From contig OY969623.1 in assembly GCA_963701675.1 (NCBI GenBank), positions 3,348,001 to 3,412,000 of the forward strand: a stretch of 64,000 nucleotides of DNA, written 5' to 3'. A program made the translations under genes and the position numbers. The DNA is from G963701675 sp963701675 (lineage in GTDB: Bacteria > Planctomycetota > Planctomycetia > Gemmatales > Gemmataceae). Below the pieces are notes generated by a model. That model did no database searches, was not told the origin of the DNA, and saw only the letters and a program-made list of their open reading frames with translations. Positions 25,634 to 35,486 of the stretch are shown one piece after another (position 1 is the stretch's first letter; the number at the start of each line of letters is the position of its first letter).

Positions 25634-27367
25634 ATGAAGGCAAATCGTCGGAGTGCCAATTGCTATCCCACCATCGAATACTTGGAACCACGTTTGCCCA
25701 CCGGGGAATTGCTGCTCGGCGGACTCACTTTGGTCGGCTTCGCCGCGCTCGGTGAGCCGGAACCGAGAACGCGCGGCGGGGTCGTACGCATCCGTAACCT
25801 GAACTCGAATGACACCGGCGCGGAGTTCGCGGACGCGAACGACGGCGTGATCACGACTGTCGTTGTCCCACGCGACACGGCAACCCAGTCGCCGGTTAAC
25901 CGCAGCAACCGCGACGTGCAGAGCGGCGTGATCGCGCCAATTGTTGCGCCACAACGTTCCCGGTTGCCGGAGCAGGTTGACGACGCGGCGGTGGCGGAGG
26001 AGATGCTGCCCAAAAACAGGTCAGAGTTGCGCGGTCCACCGGGCGACGTACGACGCGGTCCATTCAATAGCATCCAAATCAATGTGGATGAGAATGGCCT
26101 CAACATCGTCGGGGATGCCGCCAACGAGCCATCGATAGCAGTTAACCACATCGGCGCCGGACGCCGTCAACAAGTGGTGGTTGGTTGGCGGCAGTTTGAC
26201 ACGATTACCTCCAACTTTCGGCAAGCCGGCTTCAACCGGAGCACGAATAGCGGAAAAACTTGGGAGACGGCAAGCGTGCTGGAACCGGGGGTATTTCGCT
26301 CCGATCCGGTTCTGGCTTCAAGCCGAAACGGGCAGATTTATTACTCAAGCCTTCGAACCAGTCCCAGCTTTGCTACGGATGTGTTCATCACCGAGAATGG
26401 CGGCGCCAATTGGAGTGCGCCGAATTTCTCATTTGGCGGCGACAAACAGTGGATCACCGTCGATAACACCGGCGGCATGGGCGATGGCCACCTGTATCAA
26501 GCATGGAATACGAGCGGCAACGGCTTCAATCGCTCGGTCAACGGAGGCCTGAATTGGTCAACGCCCACTGCCATACCCCAGCGTCCCGTTTTTGGAACGA
26601 TGGATGTCGGCGCCGACGGGGCGCTCTACATCGTCGGCATCCCGAACCAGGATTTTAGTCAAATGGTGGTTGCGAAATCGACCGACGCGCAAAACCCGGC
26701 CGTCACCCCGACTTTTACAACGGTCACGGTTCCCATGGGAGGCAGCATGGGATTCGGCGGCGGGCCGAACCCCGGTGGCTTAGTCGGTCAGGCATGGATC
26801 GCGGTCGATCGAAGCGACGGGCCGACCCACAATAACGTCTATGTGTTATGTTCGATCAATCCGCCAGGCGCCGATCCGTTGGAAGTGTATTTCGTTCGCA
26901 GTACCGACGGAGGCTCGACTTGGAGCGCTCCTCTTCGCGTCAATGACGATCGTCGGACCAACAATGCATGGCAGTGGTTTGGCACCATGTCGGTGGCCCA
27001 AAACGGCCGCATCGACGTCGTCTGGAACGACACGCGTCACAGTTTGACGGACAGTCGCATCAGCGAAACGTATTACGCATATTCCACAGACGGAGGGATG
27101 TCCTTCTCAAAGAACATTCAACTCACGCCGGCGTGGAACAGTCACGTAGGCTGGCCCGATCAAAACAAAATCGGCGACTACTACCACATGATCTCGGAGA
27201 ATGCCACCGCCGCACTGGCCTATTCGGCCACGTTTAACGGCGAGCAGGATGTCTATTTCCTACGCTTCGGCGACTGCAACAACAATCGCGTCCACGACGG
27301 CGCCGACATCGTGAGCGGCGCCAGCCAGGATCAGGATGAAGACCTGATTCCGGATGAATGTGAATGA
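25634..27367 (+). CDS. Secreted Asp-box (BNR/sialidase-like) protein with LEPR-type N-terminus
   Basis: 577 residues. The N-terminus YLEPRLPTGELLLGGLTLV has the planctomycete LEPR signature followed by a hydrophobic stretch. The body has Asp-box motifs: NRSTNSGKTWETAS, TENGGANWSAP, STDGGSTWSAP and STDGGMSFSK. This is a sialidase-type beta-propeller without a recognisable catalytic Arg triad. The C-terminus GDCNNNRVHDGADIVSG ... DLIPDECE is an Asp/Asn-rich, dockerin-like calcium motif typical of secreted planctomycete proteins. The start at 25634 is set by GGAG 6 bases upstream; the frame is open further back, but with no signal. Confidence 0.85.
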   Translation: MKANRRSANCYPTIEYLEPRLPTGELLLGGLTLVGFAALGEPEPRTRGGVVRIRNLNSNDTGAEFADANDGVITTVVVPRDTATQSPVNRSNRDVQSGVIAPIVAPQRSRLPEQVDDAAVAEEMLPKNRSELRGPPGDVRRGPFNSIQINVDENGLNIVGDAANEPSIAVNHIGAGRRQQVVVGWRQFDTITSNFRQAGFNRSTNSGKTWETASVLEPGVFRSDPVLASSRNGQIYYSSLRTSPSFATDVFITENGGANWSAPNFSFGGDKQWITVDNTGGMGDGHLYQAWNTSGNGFNRSVNGGLNWSTPTAIPQRPVFGTMDVGADGALYIVGIPNQDFSQMVVAKSTDAQNPAVTPTFTTVTVPMGGSMGFGGGPNPGGLVGQAWIAVDRSDGPTHNNVYVLCSINPPGADPLEVYFVRSTDGGSTWSAPLRVNDDRRTNNAWQWFGTMSVAQNGRIDVVWNDTRHSLTDSRISETYYAYSTDGGMSFSKNIQLTPAWNSHVGWPDQNKIGDYYHMISENATAALAYSATFNGEQDVYFLRFGDCNNNRVHDGADIVSGASQDQDEDLIPDECE

Positions 27368-27718
27368 CCAGGGACGCGCAGTGGGGAATTCCGTCCTCTC
27401 GTCACCTCGAACGTGGGTCACGATGTACCTGTGCGTTTCCCGGATGCAGTAATATCTGTTGGCGCCTGTGGTATATCTCGGCGTTCTCTGCGACCTCCGC
27501 GGTTTCGATTTACCGCAGAGTTCGCAGAGGACGCCGAGGGTCTACCTGACGAGACATGGGCCAAAATCCGCAACTGCACCCGCGTTTCCCAGACGCCCGA
27601 GTTTTCGTGCTTGACTTCGGTAGGCACCGGGTCGAAGATGGCGGACGATTCGCTTCGCATTGCCAAGGCCGTGCTGTATTCACTCGTAAGCGCGGAATAA
27701 CGGCAAAGGAGGAAGAAG
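27368..27718. other. Spacer with a 27-bp palindrome, no gene
   Basis: Between the Asp-box gene and the decayed DUF7948 gene. The small frames here are not recognisable and cross the palindrome at 27477-27538. The last 20 bases carry the strong ribosome-binding site of the next gene (AAAGGAGG). Confidence 0.5.
27477..27538. repeat. 27-bp inverted repeat (CTCGGCGTTCTCTGCG family)
   Basis: CTCGGCGTTCTCTGCGACCT... (27477-27503) pairs with 27512-27538 with three mismatches around an 8-base loop. The words CTCTGCGAACTCTGCGGT are familiar from interspersed repeats in many bacterial genomes. This is a recollection, to be verified by a genome-wide search. Confidence 0.7.
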
Positions 27719-28982
27719 ATGAATCTACTTCCGAAGGGGCGAAGCATGCGGAATCTACGGCTTAGCTATCGCCCACACTGCGAGATACTGGAGTCTCGGC
27801 TTGCGCTCGGCGATACGCTCTTGGGGTTCTTAGGCACTTGAGGCGAATCACGGCCAAACCGACTCGCGCGTGGACTTTATCGCTCGCACCAGCGGCTATA
27901 CCGCCTTCCTGACGCCGACGGCAGTCGTATTTTCGATTCAGAATCCAGAATCCCGCGGACAGAATTCAGAATTCAGAATTCAGAATTCAGAATCTGGAGG
28001 TGGCGAGCTGTGGCGTGGTCTCCGGACCACGCCACCCGACCGACCGCAGGTCTCCTCTCCCGGCGGTGTCGCCGTCCACATGCAACTCGTCGGCGCCAAC
28101 CCGAACCCCCAGCCGACGGGCCAAGACCGTCAACCCGGCATCGTCAACTACTTCATCGGCAACGACCCGACGCAGTGGCACACCAACATGCCGACCTTCG
28201 GCCGTGTGGAATACGAGGACGTTTATCCCGGCATCGATCTGGCGTACTACGGCAATCAGAGCCCCGACCGTGAGGGAGCGGGAATAGAATACGACTTCAT
28301 CGTCTCCCCCGGCGCTGATCCGAACGCCATCACGTTGAATTTCGCAGGCGCCGACTCCGCCGAGATCAATCCGGACGGCGACCTCGTGCTGCACACGGCG
28401 GCGGGTGATGTCGTGCAGCAGCGTCCGTTTACGTATCAGGAGGTCAGCGCCGAGCGGCAGGAGGTGGCGAGCCGGTATGTGGTGAATGGCAGGCAGGTGC
28501 GGTTCGATGTCGGGACGTATGACGCCAGCCGGCCACTGGTGATTGATCCGTTGGTGCTCGGATATTCAACGTACCTCGGTGCGGGTGTCAACGCGGATTT
28601 TCCCGGCCCATCCCGCAGCACAGCCAGACCGATGTGGGCGCGGTTGAGTGCGCCTCGTCCAACGATTGCGAGGAAGAGCCGGAGGAAATCCCGGCGCCGC
28701 CGGGCAATGGCTTTGGTGCGAACTCGGCTGACGCGACCTCCGATTCGGCGCCGCTTCCGGAAAACGAGACGTTGCACGCGTTCGTCGTGTCGATTGAGGA
28801 ATCGGCCGCAACAAGTATCGACTCGCCGGGCGCCATTCCGGCCCGCCTGGTTCCTCCCGCGAAGAGCGATGCCTTGCCGTGGTGGAACGATCCCTTGCAG
28901 GCCGTCTGGATCTGAAATCCGTGTCAGGCAATCCAGATGCGGTTTCGCTGGTGCTAAGGTACTGTACTCGGGAACGTTGTAA
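27719..28982 (+). pseudogene. Decayed DUF7948/SBBP-type secreted protein
   Basis: It starts well: AAAGGAGG 6 bases before ATG 27719, then CEILESRLALGDTLLGFLGT, a LEPR-type N-terminus, but stops at 27841. In another frame, from about 27846, comes LEANHGQTDSRVDFIARTSG, followed by FIGNDPTQWHTNMPTFGRVE, VYPGIDLAYYGN, EYDFIVSPGADPNAI and PLVIDPLVLGYSTYLG. That is the domain (DUF7948) that precedes SBBP propeller repeats. After STYLG no propeller repeat follows. The frame changes again, and a tail ending DALPWWNDPLQAVWI (stop at 28913-28915) remains. A heptamer array is inserted in frame at 27936-27997. The middle of the gene appears deleted. Confidence 0.8.
27936..27997. repeat. Tandem heptamer array (CAGAATT) inside a coding remnant
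   Basis: About seven perfect or near-perfect CAGAATT/CAGAATC units, interrupted once by CCGCGGA. It is the same unit as at 1629-1654. It is translated within the DUF7948 remnant as QNSEFRIQNSE, at a point where relatives have no such residues. Confidence 0.8.
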
Positions 28983-29624
28983 CCTAAGCGCCGTCGTTTC
29001 GCAACTACCATTCCGTGTTCGGTGTTCGGTGCACGCTGGCGTTTGACGCGGCGAAGGCTGGCATTGATAATGGCGGGCGCTGGTCGATCCACCTCGTGAT
29101 GAAAACAGGAGAGGTGCCGCGCTTTTGGGCGCAGCAATCAAAATCGCGTAAATATCCTGATATGTTCATGCCTTAATTCGCCCCAAGGGCGGAATTAGCA
29201 GCCAGACGGGAAGAACTCTTCTCATAATTCGAGCCCCGCATTAGCGCGCCTGTTTACAGGCCAACCCCCGGAGTTTTTTCAATCTCTCGAGATTTGTCAC
29301 AAAACGGCGCTTGCATGAAAGCGTGACACTGTGGCATGATGCCCGAACCGAGCGCGCGAGGTGCGCGCCAGTTGGAGTGACGCTGATGTCGCCACTGCAA
29401 ATCGACCAACACTGGGCCGCGTTCGATAGGCTCGCCATGCAACACCGGAACGGCAAAAGCCAGGCCATCGTGCATCGGTGTGCCACAAGGCGGCATCCAC
29501 CGTAAGAGACGGGTGTTAACGGTGGCGCTGTGGCTCAAACGCTCGCGCTGGAGCGTGCCACAAGGCGCGTTCCACCATTACTATGGTGGGTTTATGGTGG
29601 ATCGGGCAGAAGAATTCTGTGAAC
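28983..29624. other. Gene-free stretch with short direct repeats
   Basis: No credible gene was found. GTGCCACAAGGCGGCATCCACC at about 29480 recurs as GTGCCACAAGGCGCGTTCCACC at about 29555. A hairpin lies between them (GTGGCTCAAACGCT ... AGCGTGCCAC). It may be the remains of a repeat element; no transposase frame was seen. Confidence 0.4.
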
Positions 29625-31262
29625 CTAGGCGGACTCCAGAAGAAACCAGAAGAATCCGTGCGGGCTGAGGCTAAGGAAATAGGGATGTTCGCATATGGGC
29701 GGAAACACATGGTTGCCGAGCATCTCGCGAGGCACCATGCCTTCAAACGCTTTCAATTCAAGCTCTACGGGTTGGGCAAAGCGGGATAGGTTGTTAAGCA
29801 CCAGCGCAACCTGGCCATCGTATTCCCGAACATACGCCACAATCCGATGATTATTGGACGCAATGAACTTCAAGGATCCCCGCCCAAACAGAGGATTCTT
29901 CCTTCGGACCTGAATCAGTTTCCGCAGCGTATTGAGCAGCGAGTATTGCGAACGCACCTGAGCTTCGACGTTGATCGCTTGATAGTGGTACACCGGGTCG
30001 AGGATGAGTGGAAGGTATAGCTTGGAAGGATCTGCCAACGAGAAGCCGGCGTTGCGGTCGCCGGTCCACTGCATCGGGGTTCGCACGCCGTTTCGGTCAC
30101 CCAAGTAGATATTGTCACCCATTCCAAGCTCGTCGCCGTAGTAGAGCACCGGCGTTCCCGGAAGGGTGAGCAATAGGCTGTGGAGGAGTTCAATCTGTCG
30201 GCGGCCATTATCCATGAGGGGCGCCAGCCTACGGCGAATGCCTACATTCAGCCGCATGCGTCGGTCATTGGCGTACTCTTGATACATGTAATCACGTTCT
30301 TCGTCGGTTACCATTTCCAGAGTGAGTTCATCGTGATTACGAAGAAAGAGAGCCCATTGGCAGCTCGCGGGGATTTTGGGCAAGTGTTCCATGATTTCCA
30401 CAATCGGCCGGCATTCCTCGCGCCGGATTGCCATGAACATGCGGGGCATGAGTGGAAAGTTGAAGGCCATGTGGAACTCATCACTGTCGCCGAAATAGGG
30501 CACCAGGTCCTGCGGCCATTGATTCGCCTCCGCGAGAAGCAGAGTGCCTGGATAATACTCGTCTACAAACCTCCGCATCTCCCTACAGAAATCGTGCGTC
30601 TCAGGCAGGTTCTCACAGCTCGTCCCTTCGCGCTCGAACAGGTAGGGCACGGCGTCCACGCGGAATCCATCTATCCCTCGATCCAGCCAAAACTCCACAA
30701 CCTCGAGTATTTCTTTACGCACCGCCGGGTTGTCGTAGTTGAGGTCCGGCTGGTGGCTGAAGAAGCGATGCCAGTAATACTGGCGGGCGGCGTGATCCCA
30801 CGTCCAGTTGGAAGGTTCGGTATCGCTGAAAATGATTCGAGCGCTCTTGTACTTTTCGTCCGTGTCGCTCCAAACGTAGTAATCGCGTTTTGGAGAATCG
30901 GGATTGAGCCGCGCCTCCTGAAACCAAGGATGTTGGTCGGAAGTATGGCTGATCACCAGATCGGCGACGATGGCCATTCCGCGAGCATGCGCCGCCTCAG
31001 TCAGTGCTTCGAAATCCCCAAGGGTACCGATGGATGGATGAATGTCTTTGAAGTCAGCGATGTCGTAACCATCGTCCTTGAGTGGCGAAGGGTAGATCGG
31101 CATGAGCCAGAGGCAATCGACACCGAGGTCATGCAGGTAGTCCAAGCGCTCGATCAAGCCTCGGAGGTCGCCGTTGCCGTCCTGGCTGCTGTCTTTGAAA
31201 CCGCGCACATACACCTGGTAGAAGATGGCGTCCTTGTACCACAAGGGGCCTTTGTCCCTCAT
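29625..31262 (-). CDS. treS: Trehalose synthase (maltose alpha-D-glucosyltransferase)
   Basis: A GH13 enzyme that interconverts maltose and trehalose, 545 residues. It opens WYKDAIFYQVYVRGFKDS, the usual TreS start. GH13 regions are visible: ADLVISHTSDQHPWF (I), GIDGFRVDAVPYLFEREG (II, nucleophile Asp), LLLAEANQWP (III, acid Glu) and FLRNHDELTLEM (IV). The length matches single-domain TreS, without the fused maltokinase domain seen in some relatives. It is divergent from otsA, so two trehalose routes lie back to back. Confidence 0.95.
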   Translation of the reverse strand: MRDKGPLWYKDAIFYQVYVRGFKDSSQDGNGDLRGLIERLDYLHDLGVDCLWLMPIYPSPLKDDGYDIADFKDIHPSIGTLGDFEALTEAAHARGMAIVADLVISHTSDQHPWFQEARLNPDSPKRDYYVWSDTDEKYKSARIIFSDTEPSNWTWDHAARQYYWHRFFSHQPDLNYDNPAVRKEILEVVEFWLDRGIDGFRVDAVPYLFEREGTSCENLPETHDFCREMRRFVDEYYPGTLLLAEANQWPQDLVPYFGDSDEFHMAFNFPLMPRMFMAIRREECRPIVEIMEHLPKIPASCQWALFLRNHDELTLEMVTDEERDYMYQEYANDRRMRLNVGIRRRLAPLMDNGRRQIELLHSLLLTLPGTPVLYYGDELGMGDNIYLGDRNGVRTPMQWTGDRNAGFSLADPSKLYLPLILDPVYHYQAINVEAQVRSQYSLLNTLRKLIQVRRKNPLFGRGSLKFIASNNHRIVAYVREYDGQVALVLNNLSRFAQPVELELKAFEGMVPREMLGNHVFPPICEHPYFLSLSPHGFFWFLLESA

Positions 31263-31529
31263 CTCAGCTGCACCTCATTGCGGAGAATACCGTATTCTGG
31301 ATTGCCGTACGTGTTGCAAAGTCTTGGAATATCTCATTTTAACCCCAAAACTCAGTCTGCCAGTCAAATTTTGCGTGTGACGGTTCGTGGTTTGCTTGCG
31401 CCGTTTCGGCACACCACGTGCAGCCAATTTGGATTACCTCTGAAGTGCGAGTCGAGCGATGACACTTACCACGCCAGTTACCATTTGTCATTAGGTATCA
31501 ACAGCGCCCGAAGTTCGGAGACTCGACGC

Positions 31530-33050
31530 ATGTGGACAAAGGAAGCGTTGCACCGATTGGTTGACGACAAGCTCCGCGACCACAAGCTCATCGTTGTGGC
31601 GAATCGTGAGCCGTACGTACACCGTTTCGTGGGCGGCCAAATAGAGTGCATGTTGCCTGCAAGCGGCATGGCCACCGCGCTCGATCCAATCATGCGGGCG
31701 TGCGGTGGTGTGTGGGTGGCACATGGGAGCGGCAACGCCGACCGCCATGTCGTGGACGCCAACGATCACGTGCACGTTCCGCCCGACGACCCGCGGTATG
31801 AATTGCGGCGCGTTTGGCTCACCAAGGAACAAGAGAAAGGCTATTACTACGGTCTTGCCAACGATGGCCTTTGGCCGCTCTGTCACATTACTTTCACTCG
31901 GCCCGTGTTCGACCCCGACCATTGGAAGACCTACCGCGAGGTGAATGCGATCTTCGCCGAGGCGGTGCTCGAAGAGGCGGACGATCAGCCGGCATTCGTC
32001 TTTGTTCAGGATTACCACTTCGCCCTGCTGCCGCGGATGCTCAAGAAAGCGAATCCGAATCTGATCGTCGCTCAGTTTTGGCACATCCCTTGGCCGAACC
32101 CAGAAACATTCCGCGTGTTCCCCTGGAAGGATGAACTCCTCGACGGGTTATTGGGCAATGATCTTTTGGGATTTCACATTCGTTATCATTGCCAGAACTT
32201 TCTCGACACGATCGACCGCACACTCGAAGCCAAGATCGACCAAGAACGCTCCGTCATAACCCGGGCCGGTGAAGACACTTTTGTGAGGCCCTTTCCGATC
32301 AGTATTGATTTTGACCAATACACGGCAGAAGCGGACAGCCCGGCGGTCGATGCAGCGATGAAGCGCTGGCAACATCGTCTAGGCCTCAAAGACATGCTGG
32401 TGGGCAACGGGATCGAGCGAATGGATTACACGAAGGGTATCCCAGAACGATTTCGTGCCGTCGATCGATTTCTAGACGAGCATCCGGAATACCACGGCCG
32501 TTTGGTATTCGTTCAGATCGCGGTGCCGAGCCGTATGCGTGTTCCGAGCTATCGGCAATTAGACGAAGAGCTCGATCGGCTCGTCGAGCAAATCAACTGG
32601 AAGCACAGCACGAACGACTGGCACCCCATCCATCTAATGAAGGAGCATCAAGGGCCGACCGAGATGATGGCCCTGCATCGTCTATCCGACTTCTGCATCG
32701 TTAGCTCGCTACATGACGGTATGAATCTCGTGGCGAAGGAGTTTGTTGCCAGCCGCAGCGACGGCGACGGCGTCTTGATCCTCAGTGAGTTTACGGGGGC
32801 GGCCAGAGAACTAACCGAAGCATTACAGGTCAACCCGTATTCGGTGGAAGAAATGGCCAACGCCATCCATTCCGCCGTGGACATGCCGGAGCCGGAACGG
32901 CGCAAACGCATGCAAAAGATGCGCACCGCCGTATCCAACAACAACATCTACCGCTGGGCTGGAAAGGCAGTTTCGGCATTGCTTCAGTTCGACTTCCCCG
33001 AAGACGACGAGGCGTACCTCAAGAACGGCCATGCCACAGCCGCTGTTTGA
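31530..33050 (+). CDS. otsA: Trehalose-6-phosphate synthase (GT20)
   Basis: Makes trehalose-6-phosphate from UDP-glucose and glucose-6-phosphate. 506 residues from ATG 31530. Visible are LIVVANREPYVH near the start, FVFVQDYHFALLPRMLKK, FWHIPWPNPETFRVFPW, GNDLLGFHIRYHCQNF, NGIERMDYTKGIPERF, and IVSSLHDGMNLVAKEFVASR. The sugar-binding loops differ from E. coli OtsA, as is usual for distant GT20 members. The frame is open on to 30180 upstream, but that part is antisense to treS and is ignored. It overlaps otsB by 20 bases. Confidence 0.93.
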   Translation: MWTKEALHRLVDDKLRDHKLIVVANREPYVHRFVGGQIECMLPASGMATALDPIMRACGGVWVAHGSGNADRHVVDANDHVHVPPDDPRYELRRVWLTKEQEKGYYYGLANDGLWPLCHITFTRPVFDPDHWKTYREVNAIFAEAVLEEADDQPAFVFVQDYHFALLPRMLKKANPNLIVAQFWHIPWPNPETFRVFPWKDELLDGLLGNDLLGFHIRYHCQNFLDTIDRTLEAKIDQERSVITRAGEDTFVRPFPISIDFDQYTAEADSPAVDAAMKRWQHRLGLKDMLVGNGIERMDYTKGIPERFRAVDRFLDEHPEYHGRLVFVQIAVPSRMRVPSYRQLDEELDRLVEQINWKHSTNDWHPIHLMKEHQGPTEMMALHRLSDFCIVSSLHDGMNLVAKEFVASRSDGDGVLILSEFTGAARELTEALQVNPYSVEEMANAIHSAVDMPEPERRKRMQKMRTAVSNNNIYRWAGKAVSALLQFDFPEDDEAYLKNGHATAAV

Positions 33051-33879
33051 CCATATCGCTGAGATCGAATTGCGGGTGTCTCGCGCAGAGAGTCTATTCG
33101 TAGTGAGTGACTTCGATGGAACTCTCGCGCCGTTAGTAGACTTCTACCTCGACGCCCAGATTGGGGCAGAAGCGCGAACCGCCCTCATGCATCTCAGCGG
33201 GAAACCCAACACCAAGATTGCCATCGTTAGCGGGCGCTCCCTTGAAGATGTCCGGCGACGCGTCGGCATGGATAATGTGGTGTACTCAGGCAACCACGGC
33301 CTGGAAATCCGCGGCAACGACTTTGAATACTACCCGACCGCCGACAGCGGCATGCACCACATTCTGCCTCGCCTTGCGCTATCACTGACTGCAAAACTCA
33401 GCGACATACCCAACGTGCTCGTGGAAAACAAGACGCTGACCCTGAGCGTTCACGTTCGGAGGGCGCCGCCGGACAGAATACCCGAAGTTGAGCTGCGTAT
33501 CACTGAATGCCTCCATGATATGAGCAAACATTATCGCGTTGTTCCGGGCGACATGGTGTATGAAGTCCGACCCAATGTCGTTTGGAACAAAGGGTTGGCG
33601 GCGATATGGATTCGGGACCGGCTCGACATGCACCACGCATTAAGCATCTGCATTGGCGATGATCGAGCCGATGAAGATATCTTCACCGCGCTCTCTGCGG
33701 GGATCACCATCCATGTCGGCACCGCGACGGAAACGGCGGCCCAGTATCAACTGTACACGCCCGCCGATGTTGGGCGTTTCTTGCGTTGGTTGGCAGCGGA
33801 TCATCATCAACACAATGGCGCCTCCCCTCCGGTTGGATTTCGCGAGTCGAGTCACAATCATCCCTTCAAACAAAGTTGA
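33031..33879 (+). CDS. otsB: Trehalose-6-phosphate phosphatase
   Basis: A HAD-family phosphatase, 282 residues, that completes the OtsAB route. Motif I is VVSDFDGTLAPLV with the nucleophile Asp near residue 27. IVSGRSLEDVRRRVG and YSGNHGLEI follow. The lysine-bearing WNKGLAAIWI and motif IV ICIGDDRADEDIFTAL are typical of OtsB. It starts inside the last codons of otsA, so translational coupling is likely. Confidence 0.95.
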   Translation: MPQPLFDHIAEIELRVSRAESLFVVSDFDGTLAPLVDFYLDAQIGAEARTALMHLSGKPNTKIAIVSGRSLEDVRRRVGMDNVVYSGNHGLEIRGNDFEYYPTADSGMHHILPRLALSLTAKLSDIPNVLVENKTLTLSVHVRRAPPDRIPEVELRITECLHDMSKHYRVVPGDMVYEVRPNVVWNKGLAAIWIRDRLDMHHALSICIGDDRADEDIFTALSAGITIHVGTATETAAQYQLYTPADVGRFLRWLAADHHQHNGASPPVGFRESSHNHPFKQS

Positions 33880-33944
33880 GCCCCGACATCTCGCGTGGTA
33901 AGCTTGAAGTCCTAGCACCCCACGCACCGCCTCGACGCTTTACC

Positions 33945-35369
33945 ATGCACTGCGGACAATTCAGGCCGATACCCACGAGTCGCCGCGAGATGCTCTTGCA
34001 CTGCGCAAATGGGTTCGGCCTGGTCGCATTTTCGGCGATGCTCGCCGAGTCTGCAGCCGGCGCGGAGCGTGACCCACTCGCTCCACGGCCGGCTCACTTC
34101 CCGGCGCGTGCCCGCAGCGTCATATTTCTGTACATGGACGGTGGGCCGTCACAAGTCGATACCTTCGATTACAAACCGCTACTCGAGAAACACCACGGCC
34201 GGGATCCGCATTCGGTTTTGAAGGTAGAACCGACGCAGTTCGACAACGTCGGCAAGGTCATGGCGTCGCCGTGGAAGTTTCGGCGGCATGGTCAGTCCGG
34301 CAACTGGGTCAGCGAGTTGTTTCCACACGTCGCGAAATGTGTCGATGAGCTTGCGATTATTCGATCGGTCGTGTCGAAGTTCCCCGAGCATACGAGCGCG
34401 AATTACTTCCTCCACACCGGTACCGGGGTGCAAGGCCGACCGAGCATGGGCGCCTGGGCCAGTTACGGCCTGGGAAGCGAAAATCACAACCTACCGGCTT
34501 TCGTCGTGTTGAACGGCGGCCTGATGCCCGCCGGAGGAATTGACAACTTCAACAGCGGCTTTCTCCCGGCCGCATACCAAGCCTCGGTTTTCCGACCTAC
34601 CGATCCGCCGATCGCCAATATTCGCCGCCGCGAAGCAAACGACGAACAGCAACGGGCAAAACTCGATCTCATTCGGAAACTCGACGAAGCCGCCCTGCCC
34701 CGCTTCGGCAGTTCCCAACAGATTGAATCGGCGATCAGCAACTATGAGACGGCATACCGAATGCAGAGCGCCGTTCCGGAACTCTTGGAGATCAGCCAAG
34801 AAACGCCAGCGACTCGAAAACTCTACGGCTTTGGCTCGGAATACGAACCGACACGAATCTTTGCGGCCGAGTGCCTTATCGCACGCCGTCTCGTCGAGCG
34901 CGGCGTGCGTTTCATCGAGCTCACGTGCCCCAATGTCGGCGCGGACCGTTGGGATCAGCACGACAAGCTCAAGGAAGGGCACGAGAAAAACTGCCGCGCC
35001 GTCGATCAACCGATTGCGGGATTGCTGACCGATCTAAAGGGCCGCGGGCTACTCGAAAGTACGCTGGTCGTTTGGGCAGGGGAATTTGGACGCACCCCCT
35101 TTGCCCAAGGTTCAGACGGGCGTGATCATAATCCGTTTGGTTTCACCGTTTGGTTGGCAGGCGGTGGCGTGAGGGGCGGCACGGTCCACGGCGAAACCGA
35201 TGAATGGGGTTACAAAGTCGTGAAAGGCAGAGTTGAGATTCACGATCTCCACGCGACCATGCTGCATCTTCTCGGCACGGATCACAAGCGACAGACCTAT
35301 CGCTTCGGAGGCCGCGACATGCGGCTAACCGATGTACACGGCGAAGTCGTGCGTGAGATCCTGGCCTGA
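33945..35369 (+). CDS. DUF1501 protein with Tat-type signal
   Basis: 474 residues. The N-terminus SRREMLLHCANGFGLVAFSA is a twin-arginine-like leader followed by AESAAGA. Then comes the family pattern RARSVIFLYMDGGPSQVDTF, FPHVAKCVDELAIIRSVVS, HTGTGVQGRPSMGAWASYGL, LVVWAGEFGRTPFAQG, GRDHNPFGFTVWLAGGGV, and HDLHATMLHLLGTDH. These proteins resemble alkaline phosphatase/sulfatase folds and are abundant in planctomycetes, often paired with DUF1549/DUF1553 cytochrome proteins. No such partner is adjacent here. Confidence 0.93.
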   Translation: MHCGQFRPIPTSRREMLLHCANGFGLVAFSAMLAESAAGAERDPLAPRPAHFPARARSVIFLYMDGGPSQVDTFDYKPLLEKHHGRDPHSVLKVEPTQFDNVGKVMASPWKFRRHGQSGNWVSELFPHVAKCVDELAIIRSVVSKFPEHTSANYFLHTGTGVQGRPSMGAWASYGLGSENHNLPAFVVLNGGLMPAGGIDNFNSGFLPAAYQASVFRPTDPPIANIRRREANDEQQRAKLDLIRKLDEAALPRFGSSQQIESAISNYETAYRMQSAVPELLEISQETPATRKLYGFGSEYEPTRIFAAECLIARRLVERGVRFIELTCPNVGADRWDQHDKLKEGHEKNCRAVDQPIAGLLTDLKGRGLLESTLVVWAGEFGRTPFAQGSDGRDHNPFGFTVWLAGGGVRGGTVHGETDEWGYKVVKGRVEIHDLHATMLHLLGTDHKRQTYRFGGRDMRLTDVHGEVVREILA

Positions 35370-35486
35370 TCGCCGAGATAACATAGGCGAATTGTTTTGA
35401 CTCCCATTGCTCAGCCGATTATCTTGGCGAAAATGTAACTATCCCCTGTCCCTCCGATTCGCACCCATGTAGGTCGACACCCCCCT

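Noticed and set aside
28983..29624. Mobile-element remnant with a transposase
   Set aside because: Only short direct repeats and one hairpin were seen; no transposase motif in any frame.
30180..31529. Upstream extension of otsA by 450 codons
   Set aside because: The extension is the antisense of treS; OtsA homology begins only after ATG 31530.
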